A DNA stretch of 64,000 bases from Notospermus geniculatus (Eukaryota; Nemertea; Pilidiophora; Heteronemertea; Lineidae): positions 439,271 through 503,270 of the forward strand of contig NMRB01000159.1 in the NCBI GenBank assembly GCA_002633025.1. The letters run 5' to 3'. The stretch's first letter is position 1. Each line of letters begins with the position of its first letter. Below the pieces are notes generated by a model. The model had not been told where the DNA came from, did not search any database, and saw only the letters and a list, made by a program, of their open reading frames with translations. Shown here one piece after another: positions 45,801 to 57,800 of this stretch. A program made the position numbers and the translations under genes.

Positions 45801-48800
45801 CCGATGCAATGACACTGAAATAATTTACAGAGTGAAAGTTACATTGTATGCATATACAGGTCTTTCCGTTTGACGGGCGCTAAAATGTGCATGCGCCTCG
45901 CAAACAATAGAATTTCTATTGTTTGTGAGGCGCATGTTCCTCACTTGGATGGGGTCTGTCAAACGGAAAGGCCTGCATATACTTCTCTCAGAGCTGAAGC
46001 CATAGCATTATTGGCCCTGCTAAGTTTGGAATGGAAGAGGCCATCTCAAGCTACTCATGTTCCTCACTTGGATGGGGTCTTTTACTTGCCCTTGCAAAGG
46101 AACAAGGTACAGGAACCACAGCTTTATACTGTCCATCTAACAGACCATGCAAGTACATGTATGAAGAAGCCATCTCAAGTTACCCATGTTCCTCACTTGG
46201 ATGGGGTCTTTTAAAGTGCCCTTGCAAATGCACAAGGCACCACGGCTTACTGTCCATGCGATGGACCTGGTAAGTATGGAAGAGGCCATCTCAAACTACT
46301 TATGTTCCTCACTTGGATGGGATCATTTACTTGCCCTTGCAAAGGCACAAGGTACATGTACAAGGCACCACGGCTTACTGTCCCATGCGATGGACTGAAG
46401 AGCCCGGGATAATTAATCCCATATGGCCCGGGATTCGAACCCGGGACCTGCCGCTTGCTAAGCAGATGTGATAACCACTACGCTATCAAGGCTTCTCCGG
46501 ACAGATTCAAGTTCTGGGATAAGAGGGGGTGCAGCTACTACCCATGCATTATGAAGTACAGTCCTCCCTCGCTCTTACGAACCAGGGTTATATCTAGGCC
46601 ATTTTAGAGCGGCGGTACGCCGTGCCGCCGAAAGGGGGCGCCGTCGAGCCCTTTTTTAACCCCCTAGGGCGCCGCTCTGCCCCTAAAAAAAAAAAAAATT
46701 TTTTNNNNNNNNNNNNNNNNNNNNNNNNNNNNNNNNNNNNNNNNNNNNNNNNNGACTGGAGTTATAAAGACATTTTTAACTGACAAGCCTCTCAAATTCC
46801 GTTAGTAGAAATGTCGCGACTAAAAAGTGCCCTTTTCTAGGTTGAAGTGCCCTTTTCACAAAGTTTGCACCGTGCCCTTCTGAAATCCTAGATATAACCC
46901 TGCGAACCTCGATTTTACGAACTCCCGGATATTGAACCCAACGCTTGGCTCCCCAAATTCCAGCCCCATGGACGAATCCTCACTATTACGAACTCCTCAT
47001 TAGTTATACCGGTACGAACTTAACCCTTGGACCCCGAAGGATTCGTAATAGCGAGGGAGCACTTTAGTTGCAAAAACGCTCAAAAATACAGGGGGCACCG
47101 CTAGCGCCCTTAAATCCGCCTCTGTTCAATGCATTTATGGTCGTTCGGCAAGGTCTCACCCATCGAAAAAAACAAAAGACTTACACACCATAAAATCCTC
47201 CAAAACGTGTCAACAACTTCTCAGACTTATAGGTCGTTTTTCTAAAGGCCTACTTGTTCAGTAGCGTGACCAAGACATCAAGCTATGAATAGCCCTATTT
47301 GATGTCTGTCACGACCTCACTCACATGTTTTTCGCAAAGTCATATTGAAAGTGTGATCAGTGAGTAACCGGTAGGCTTATTTTCATACAAAATGTGCACG
47401 TTCGGAGATTTTCAAACGACACAAATTTTGTCGTCTCAAGGTTGCCTGGTTCCAATTGGGAGAGGTAGTCTGGCTTTCTAGTCCAGATTGAAATTGCCTG
47501 GCATGCCTGGTATGAATTGTCCAGATCTAAGGTATGAATTTTCGTACATTCTAGCTGCAAATTTTCAGGGGAACGACTTATCCTAGGTGGGCCTATCAAT
47601 AGACCCTATCACTCCAAAAGAGCGCAGCACCTTACGGGTGTCAGCGTCATGACGTCCCGCACGTCACTCTGAACGCCAGGACGCGACTCGAAAAAAAATC
47701 CGGTTGTTTCAGCGATCATGACGTCGTGACACAATCTGATTTTTTTTCGTCTCACCTCGAGACATCATGAATGACGTGCGGGACGTCATGACGCTGACAC
47801 CTGTAAGGTGCTGCACTCTTTTGGAGTGATATCGTCTATTGTCCTTTGTCAATTGTTATCAGTTGTCTGGTTCCAAGTAGTCTACCTACAAATTGTCTGG
47901 GTACAAGTTATCCGAGATATGAATTTTCTTAGGTATTATTGTCCGGCTCCCAGTAGTCTAGGTAGGCCCTACAATTGTCTGGCTACCAGTTATCCGAGGT
48001 ATGAATTTTCCTAGGTATTATTGTCCGGCTCCCAGTAGTCTAGGTAGGCCCTACAATTGTCTGGCTACCAGTTATCCGAGGTATGAATTTTCCTAGGTAT
48101 TATTGTCCGGCTCCCAGTAGTCTAGGTAGGCACTTACTGTCCGTCTAACAGACCACGCAAGTATGAAGAAGCCTTCTCAAGTTACCCGTGTTCCTCACTT
48201 GGATGGGGTCTTTTAAAGTGCCCGTGCAAACGCACAAGGCACCACGGCTTACTGTCCATGCGATGGACCTGGTAAGTATGGAAGAGGCCATCTCAAACTA
48301 CTCATGTTCCTCACTTGGATGGGATCATTTACTTGCCCTTGCAAAGGCACAAGGTACATGTACAAGGCACCACGGCTTACTGTCCCATGCGATGGACTGA
48401 AGAGCCCGGGATAATTAATCCCATATGGCCCGGGATTCGAACCCAGGACCTGCCGCTTGCTAAGCAGACGTGATAACCGCTACGCTATCAAGGCTTCTCG
48501 GGACAGATTCAAGTTCTGGGATAAGAAGGGGTAGAGCTACTACCCATGCATTATGAAGTACAGTGGAACCTCCCTTAACGGACACCTCTGCCAGGAGGGC
48601 ACCTCTCTAATCAAAACACCAATGTTAAGTCCCAAACTGCTCATTTCTATTCATTTCAACCTCTATAACCAGGACACCTCTCAATTAAGGACAGCATTTG
48701 TCAGTCCCAAAGGTGTCCTTAATAGAGAGGTTCCACTGTAGTTGCAAAAATGCTCGAAAATGCAGGGGGCACCACTTGCGCCCCTAAATCCGCCTCTGTT

Positions 48801-51800
48801 CAATGCATTTATAGTCGTTCGGCAAGGTCTCGCCCATTGAAAAAAGTAAAAGATTCACGCACCATAAAATCCTTCAAAACATGTCAACAACTTCTCAGAC
48901 AATATAGGTCGTTTTTCTAAAGGCCTACTTGTTCAGTAGCGTGACCAAGACATCAAGCTATGAATAGCCCTATTTGATGTCTGTCACGACCTCACTCACA
49001 TGTTTTTCGCAAAGTCATATTGAAAGTGTGATCAGTGAGTAACCGGTAGGCTTATTTTCATACAAAATGTGCACGTTCGGAGATTTTCAAACGACACAAA
49101 TTTTGTCGTCTCAAGGTTGCCTGGTTCCAATTGGGAGAGGTAGTCTGGCTTTCTAGTCCAGATTGAAATTGCCTGGCATGCCTGGTATGAATTGTCCAGA
49201 TCTAAGGTATGAATTTTCGTACATTCTAGCTGCAAATTTTCAGGGGAACGACTTATCCTAGGTGGGCCTATCAATAGACCCTATCACTCCAAAAGAGCGC
49301 AGCACCTTACGGGTGTCAGCGTCATGACGTCCTGCACGTCATTCTGAACGCCAGGACGCGACTCGAAAAAAAATCTGGTTGTTTCAGCGATCATGACGTC
49401 GTGACACAATCCGATTTTTTTTTCGTCTCACCTCGAGACATCATGAATGACGTGCGGGATGTCATGACGCTGACACCTGTAAGGTGCTGCACTCTTTTGG
49501 AGTGATATCGTCTATTGTCCTTTGTCAAAATTGTTATCAGTTGTCTGGTTCCAAGTAGTCTACCTACAAATTATCTGGGTACAAGTTATCCGAGATATGA
49601 ATTTTCCTAGGTATTATTGTCCGGCTCCCAGTAATCTAGGTAGGCCCTACAATTGTCTGGCTACCAGTTATCCGAGGTATGAATTTTCCACAAGGTATTA
49701 TTGTCTGGCTCCCAGTAGTCTATGTACAAATTGTCCAGGTACAAGTTATCCGAGGTACGAATTGTCCAGGTACAAATATTCCAGGTTCCAGTTATCCAAA
49801 GTGCAAATTTACTGGGCACATTCCGGCTTTACAAAATTGTCCGGTTCAAAATATCCTGTCAGCAGGATCAGATGAATGCTTGCTTAACCTGCAGAAAATA
49901 CGGAACTTTCCTTTAAAACACAATTTGCTTTGTGAAATGAAAAAATTAAATACATGTAACTTCAAATCAGAGATAACATCTTTGGCAGTAACACTCTGCT
50001 TTTAACCTACATGTACTTCGTCTTTTTTCTCTCGGAAAGTTACGATGAAATTTCATCAAATGTTTTTTTTTATTTAAGAAAAAATCTGTCATGAATTCTG
50101 ACCATCCTTTCATTTCCATTTATATTTTCTTGATGTTTTTATTTTTTGTTTGGTCCCTTCGCCGTTCCAGCAATAGTAGTCCACCGTCCTTGAACGAGAC
50201 GACCAAAGTCCAGAATTCTCATCCGCCTCCTGTCCTCAGCTCAAAGTCCGCCCACAGCCCGAAGACGATAATCCGCAGAGCACAATCACAGAATAATCAA
50301 GATACCTACCCAGGCTATGAAACCTCCTTGAATGGGACGTTTAAGGTCCTGCAGACAATCCCCGAGCCACCCCAGAGCGACCCCACAGATTATGTATTGG
50401 ATAGAAATCGCCTTGAAAATGGTGCTACCCCCGAAAGAACCTCAACACCCCCCATGTCTATCGAGGAAAATGGCGAAACCCAAGAAAGTAGGGCAGAATC
50501 AGACGATATGTGTAAACCAGAGCCCCCTGCTGGCATGAAAGCGAGACGAAACCTGCAGCCTAATTTTTCTGTGATAAGCCCGTCTGTTAGATCTCTGCCA
50601 GGTTCGAGCATGCCCAGACGGGGGAGTTTGCCGGCGAGGCCGACGTTAAGGTACAATGTGAACGACGAGACGTTGTCGATTGAAGCACCTGATGTTTATG
50701 AGGAGAAGAGGTAAAAATGGGGCATGTGGTGCCATCTGGTAGCGGGTTTGCCAAAAAAATGAAAATTTACAAATTTTGAAGGAATGTTCTTTCGGCAGCC
50801 GAAATCAACAATCTTTCTTCAAAAATTTTTCTCCTCACGTCACCCAGGTGGAAAAAAACACATTGTTGATGCCGTCTGCTTGCGTTTTGGAGAAATACCC
50901 CTTGAAATTTACTCCCAACGTCTCTCTCCACACTTCTTCTGTAAGAAATTTACATTGTAGTTCTGTAAATATTGCCAACTGTTTCTATTTCTCCGTAGTT
51001 TTCTAATTTTAGCATAACAAATGTAGTGTTGTCTGTGAATCAGTCAGTAAATCAGTCCATTTTGTATCGCCACAGATTTTTTGCTGCACTTGCAAATTAT
51101 GAGTCTGGCTTTGTTTTGATGGATTTCTTTGATTGTTGTTGCTGTTGTTGGCCTGTGTGTGATATTTGATACGCCAAAAGTCAAGTTGTGTTTTGATTTT
51201 ATCAATTGTGGCACCTTGATTAAACTCATCTGCTCCCAGGTGTGAGCAGACGTTATCTTCTGCTGAAGTTTTCTAAAAACCTCGGAAATGAATTGGAACA
51301 AATTTGAAGAACAATTCTTCAGATGGTTGATAGGAACAACATTTCTTCAAATATTTTTCAGTCAATACCATAGTATGTGAGAAATCTTTGACAGAAGATG
51401 CATCTGCTGGACCTTGGGCATCGATGAGTTAATTTTGATGCTGGATTTTGGCCTGAACATGCTGAAGTAGCTGTCTCAGATTATGGGAACTAAATGCCAC
51501 TGAATATTTTATCAATTAACTCATCTGCTCCCAGGTGTGAGCAGACGTTATCTTCTGCTGAAGTTTTCTAAAAACCTCGGAAATGAATTGGAAAAAATTT
51601 GAAGAACAATTCTTCAGATGGTTGATAGGAACAACATTTCTTCAAATATTTTTCAGTCAATACCATAGTATGTGAGAAATCTTTGACAGAAGATGCGTCT
51701 GCTGGACCTTGGGCATTGATGAGTTAATTTTGATGCTGGATTTTTGCCTGAACATGCTGAAGTAGCAGTCTGAGATTATGGGAACTAAATGCCACTGAAT

Positions 51801-54800
51801 ATTTTATCAATTAACTCATCTGCTCCCAGGTTGGAGCAGACAGTATCTTCTGTTGAAGTTTTCTAAACGCCTTGGAGACAAAGTGGAAAAAAATTGAAGA
51901 AACATTCTTCAGATGTTTGAAAGGAACAATCTTTCTTCAAATATTTTTCAATCAATACCATAGGATGTGAGAAAACTTTGACAGAAGATGCCGTCTGCTG
52001 GACTCTGGGACAGATGAATTAATTGTATACCTTCATCAATGATCTTGACCTTTTCTGACCTTTTGTTTCAGTTCAACTGGCTGTAACGATGACCCATCAA
52101 ACCTCCTCTACAATGACCTTGACATTGCGGCGCAGATCCTTGCCCGGAAGCCGTCTGACCTTGAAATGTACTCAGATAATGACAATGGAGATTTTAATAA
52201 ATCAATCAGTTCTGTCGCCAGCGATGGAAGTCGAAAGTCGCTGGACAGCAAAAAACGAAAATCATCTTACTGGTATAGTGTAAGTATTGTCAGCTGAGAA
52301 TCCAGGCATATGGATCTCTTGTTGTAAGAAATTGTTCGTAAAATGGTGGCTTTGTGCAGTGTGTCATCTGTTCAGGCTTGGTGCAGATGACATCATCTGC
52401 TCAGGCTTGGTGCAGATGACATCATCTGCTCAGGCTTGGTGCAGATGACGTCATCTGCTCAGGCTTGGTGCAGATGATGTCGTCTGCTCAGGCTTGGTGC
52501 AGATGATGTCGTCTGCTCAGGNAAAGCGAGACGAAACCTGCAGCCTAATTTTTCTGTGATAAGCCCGTCTGTTAGATCTCTGCCAGGTTCGAGCATGCCC
52601 AGACGGGGGAGTTTGCCGGCGAGGCCGACGTTAAGGTACAATGTGAACGACGAGACGCTGTCGATTGAAGCGCCTGATGTTTACGAGGAGAAGAGGTAAA
52701 AATGGGGCATGTGGTGCCATCTGGTGGCGGGTTTGCCCCAAAAAATGAAAATTTTGACAAAGGCATGTTCTTTCGGCAGCCGAAATCAACAATCTTTCTT
52801 CAAAAAATTTTCTCCTCACGTCACCCAGGTGGAAAAAAACACATTGTTGATGCCGTCTGCTTGCGTTTTGGAGAAATACCCCTTGAATTTTACTCCCAAC
52901 ATCTCTCTCAACACTTCTTCTGTAAGACTTAATTTACATGTAGTTCTGTAAATATTGCAAACTGTTTTCAATTTCTCCGTAGTTTTCTAATTTTAGCATA
53001 ACAAATGTAGTGTTGTCTGTAAATCAGTGGTCCATATTTTGTATCACCACAGATTTTTTGCTGCACTTGCAAATGATGAGTCTGGCTTTGTTTTGATGGA
53101 TTTCTTTGATTGTTGTTGCTGTTGTTGGCCTGTGTGTGATATTTGATACGCCAAAAATCATGTCGTGTTTTGATTTTATCAATTGTGGCACCTTGATTAA
53201 ACTCATCTGCTCCCAGGTGTGAGCAGACGTTATCTTCTGCTGAAGTTTTCTAAAGCCTCAGAAATGAATTGGAAAAAATTTGAAGAACAATTCTTCAGAT
53301 GGTTGATAGGAACAACATTTCTTCAAATATTTTTCAGTCAATACCATAGTATGTGAGAAATCTTTGACAGAAGATGCGTCTGCTGGACCTTGGGCATCTA
53401 TGAGTTAATTTTGATGCTGGATTTTCGCCTGAACATGCTGAAGTAGCAGTCTCAGATTATGGGAACTAAAATGCCAGTGAATATTTTATCAATTAACTCA
53501 TTTGCTCCCAGGTTGGAGCAGACAGTATCTTCTGTTGAAGTTTTCTGAACGCCTTGGAGACAAAGTGGAAAAAAATTGAAGAAACATTCTTCAGATGTTT
53601 GAAAGGAACAATGTTTCTTCAAATATTTTTCAATCAGTTACATAGGATGTGAGAAAACTTTGACAGAAGATGCCGTCTGCTGGACTCTGGGCCAGATGAA
53701 TTAATTGTATACCTTCATCAATGATCTTAACCTTTTCTGACCTTTTGTTTCAGTTCAACTGGCTGTAACGATGACCCATCAAACCTCCTCTACAATGACC
53801 TTGACATTGCGGCGCAGATCCTTGCCCGGAAGCCGTCTGACCTTGAAATGTACTCAGACAATGACAATGGAGATTTTAATAAGTCAATCAGTTCTGTCGC
53901 CAGCGATGGAAGTCGAAAGTCGCTGGACAGCAAAAAACGAAAATCATCTTACTGGTATAGTGTAAGTATTGTCAGCTGAGAATCCAGGCATATGGATCTC
54001 TTGTTGTAAGAAATTGTTCGTAAAATGGTGGCTTTGTGCAGTGTGTCATCTGTTCAGGCTTGGTGCAGATGACATCATCTGCTCAGGCTTGGTGCAGATG
54101 ACATCATCTGCTCAGGCTTGGTGCAGATGACGTCATCTGCTCAGGCTTGGTGCAGATGATGTCGTCTGCTCAGGCTTGGTGCAGATGATGTCGTCTGCTC
54201 AGGTTTGGTGCAGATGATGTCGTCTGCTCAGGCTTGGTGCAGATGATGTCGTCTGCTCAGGCTTGGTGCAGATGATGTCGTCTGCTCAGGCTTGGTGCAG
54301 ATGATGTTGTCTGCTCAGGCTTGGTACAGATGATGTCGTCTGCTGAGGTTTGTTGTAAGTCAAATGTTGTTGTTTTGCAGGTGCTTAGCCCAAATTATAA
54401 ATCAAAATGTGAAGACTTTAAGAAGTTATTTAAAGACATTCCGAATGAGGAACGGCTGGTAGTAGGTAAGTAGACATTCATCTTTGATTTCTTACTAATT
54501 TGAGGAGCCAAGTGGTCATCCTGTCCACTCAGCAAGCAACAGGTCCCGGGTTCGAATCCCAGGCTATATGGGATTAATCATCCCTGCCTCTTTAGTCTAT
54601 CACATAGGACAGTAAGACGTGGTGCCTTGAACCTTGTGCCTTTGCAAGGGCAAGTAAAAGACCCCATCAAAGTGAGGAACATGAGTAGCTTGAGATGGCC
54701 TCGTCCACAATACCTGACCACTGCCAGTTTATGCAAAATGATCTGCAGGTCACATCATGGGTGGCCAGAGTTGTAGATTGGGGGGAAGGGGCATTCGGTG

Positions 54801-57800
54801 GGTTCGGACCTCCGCTCGGGAGATTTCTTTGAAATTGGCCCTGAAAAGTTCACCCCATGACCTCGGTGTCACTGCAAATTATAGTGTATCTTTGTCTTTT
54901 TGCAGATTATTCATGTGCGTTGCAGAAAGACATCCTCGTCCATGGCCGTTTGTACGTGACGCAGAACTGGATATGTTTCTATGCCAATATATTCCGTTGG
55001 GAAACACATGTAAGTCATGTGTTGAGCAGTGTAAAGGCCTGTTTCCAGTTCAGCCGATTTCGCCGCAGTTTGCAGCAAGTGGTGCGGTTATCCGGATGCC
55101 TGTGCGAAAACCGTACCACTTGCCGCAAACCATGGCAGAATCCGCTAGATAGACAAATCCCAAATTGACGTAAACGAGAAAGATCTGCGCACTTCCGCCA
55201 AAATCGCAAACAGAACCTCGGTCTGATACTGAATGACGTGACGCTGAGAACCCCACGACAGTGACTTCGACGACGTTGCGTCAGAGTCGACCATTGCTGA
55301 ATCATGGATTGCGTCACGTCAGCTGGTTTCAGGTGTTTACGATTTCGGCGGAAGTGTGCAGATCTGGGAATTTGGGATTTGTCTATTGGAAACGGGCCTT
55401 TACAAGAATGTGGCCGTGGTGCCTTGTACCTTGTGCCTTTGTAAGGGCAAGTAAAAGACCCCATCCAAGTGAGGAACATGAGTAGCTTGAGATGGCCACT
55501 TCCGTACTTACCAGGGCCAATAATGCTGTAGCCACGGCCCTGATGGAAAAATCTAATACAATCTAACACTGGTGATCGCAGGAGGAAACCGGTGATCCTG
55601 AACCTGTCAGATGAGATGACAGCTCTTTCCGAGACTTTCTTTACATTTTCTCTTCAAATGTTCTTTACTGTTTCAGATAACAATCCGATGTAAAGACATA
55701 ACAGCCATGACGAAAGAGAAAACGGCGAGGGTGATACCTAACGCCATTCAGATCTGCACAAAATCAGAAAAGTTGTTCCTAACGTCGTTTGGGGCACGAG
55801 ATAAGACGTACTTAATGCTGTTCCGTGTGTGGCAGAATGCCTTACTCGACCAGGTAGGATTTAGGTGATCAAATTGATAGAGAGCTGAGTGCCAAAAAAG
55901 GCATTATTGGCTCTGTAGACAATAATATGTTAAAATATGTAAGCCGGTCTGGCAAAACCAGACGCTTGTTGCTCAGAATTTGAGCGTCAACGAACTGAGA
56001 TGACACCAGGAAAGAATGGAAGAAATAGATTCTTTCAGATTTCACAATAGACAGACAATACTGAAACTGACAAACATTTGGTCTCAACCTGCCAAGGTAA
56101 GAGCGACAAGCGTCTGGTTTTGCCACAGCGGCTCACATATCATGCTGGACAATGAAGGCCATGTGGGAGAACAAGTAGGCCACCATCTTTGTTGGAAAGG
56201 TCTATAGTGCTGCCATCTGCATTTCAAATCAGGAACTAAGGCAAGTAAACTGAAGGCCAATCAGCAATGTTTGGGATGATGGGAAGAGAGGTGTAGGTCC
56301 TGCACCTTCCTTCACCATGGATGATTTTCTCTGGAGGGAAGGGAGAAAGTACCGTCTGCCTCTGCCGTACCAAATGTTCAGTTGCCCGATATCTCTGGGC
56401 TTGGCTTGAAATATCCCTCTGGCATGGACCGCTTGACCAGCTTGTTGTGCCAATTAAAGCCCCACAGTATTGAATTTTGCGATATTTTCAAAATGTTTGG
56501 AGAGAGCACAAAGAGGTCTCATAGCCTTGTGAAGGTCCCCAAAATGCTTGTCTGATACGTACTTCAGAGAATCAAGGCCTAGTTTTCAGCACACATTAGA
56601 AAAAACGAAAGGGAGAGCTCTAATGTATTCAGATGGAGCGCAGTACATTTTACACTACGCTGACGTCGTGACGTCGGTGCACTGACGTCAAGAATCGCGG
56701 CGATGATTTGCGTTTTTTAGATTCAATACAGTGGGGCTTTAAGTTTCTGACGTCATATAGACCACCATCTTTGTTGGAAAATCTCAGATGATGAAAATAA
56801 ACTTAAATCTTCATGATAGAAAAAGGATAGCATGTGTATATTTTACATGAAAGATCTTAAAATGGCGTACAGATTGTTTCGATTATCAACTAATTAGAGA
56901 GCACCCGCTATGGTTTTACGTCACTGATGAACTTCAGTTATGCTACGCAGGGGGTGGGAGTGGGGTCGGGGTACGTCATCTTGGTGTCATGTTTGGCCTC
57001 TCCTCTGACTAGCTTGGCTCATTTTACGAAGTCTGAGTGTCGAGTAAATCTGGGAGTAGGACTATGGTGTAGTAAAGAGACTGATTCCGTTGTTGCATGA
57101 GAAAAAATGTTGAGAATTTGAAACAAAATGGCATGTGTTGTTGATGTTGCGATGGAGGCAGTGGATGTGTTGTGGAATTGGATTATCGTAAGTACAGGTC
57201 CACGGCGATTGACAGAGTTTAATTTAATTTAATGTGCGTTTCCATCAGGGCCGAAGCCATAGCATTATTGGTCCTGGTAAGTATGGAAGAGGCCATCTCA
57301 AGTTACTCATGTTCCTCACATGGATGGGACCTCTTGCTTGCCCTTGTAAAGGCACAAAGTACAAGGCACCATGGCTTACTATCCCATGCGACTGATGTGA
57401 AGAGCCAGGGATGATATCGCATATCACCCAGAAAGGGACTAATTTTCATCCTCGTAGGAGCGAAAGGGTTAAAATTTCTGATTTTGTAGGTTTCATGCTT
57501 TTTTGCCAAACGTGGTATTTTCATCACACTCTCTCTTTCAGCCCATGTCACCTCAAGAACTCTGGCAGTGGGTCCACTATAGTTACGGCGAGGAGTTAGG
57601 CCTGACGTCTAGCGATGACGACTACATAGCGCCCTCTAGTGAGGGTGATAAGACGTCGGATAACCAAGTGTCGCCGACTGACTCTAGCATGGTAAGTGTT
57701 GTCTTGAAATATATTTCAGGGTTTTCAGGTGTTCATGTTTTTTTTGTGGGCAAGGTGGACTATCTTTAGTCCATTTGGTGTGAGATATAGGGTCCATATT

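Larger units (their letters stand above)
47066..49860. repeat. ~1.7-1.9-kb segmental duplication and derived short repeats
   Basis: 46150-48050 is repeated at about 48140-49700 with high identity. The exception is the position of the pogo-like element: 46559-47064 in one copy, 48561-48738 in the other. Inside, 47870-48130 and 49540-49860 hold short repeats of GGCTACCAGTTATCCGAGG. Open frames that repeat between the copies are not recognised as genes. Confidence 0.85.
50538..54345 (+). repeat. Apparent tandem duplication of GRAMD1 exons 3(end)-4 across a single n
   Basis: 50538-52521 and 52523-54345 are near-identical apart from small differences. They are joined by one undetermined base at 52522. 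The second copy of exon 3 (52523-52695) lacks its splice acceptor. The second exon 4 is 53754-53961. Splicing exon 4 to exon 4 would break frame, since it ends in phase 0 and starts needing two prior bases. Two haplotypes placed in series is the simplest reading. Confidence 0.75.

Noticed and set aside
54757-55168. 100-131-codon frames overlapping the 54906 exon
   Set aside because: They run through intron and the inverted-repeat element; only 54906-55009 is conserved GRAM coding sequence.
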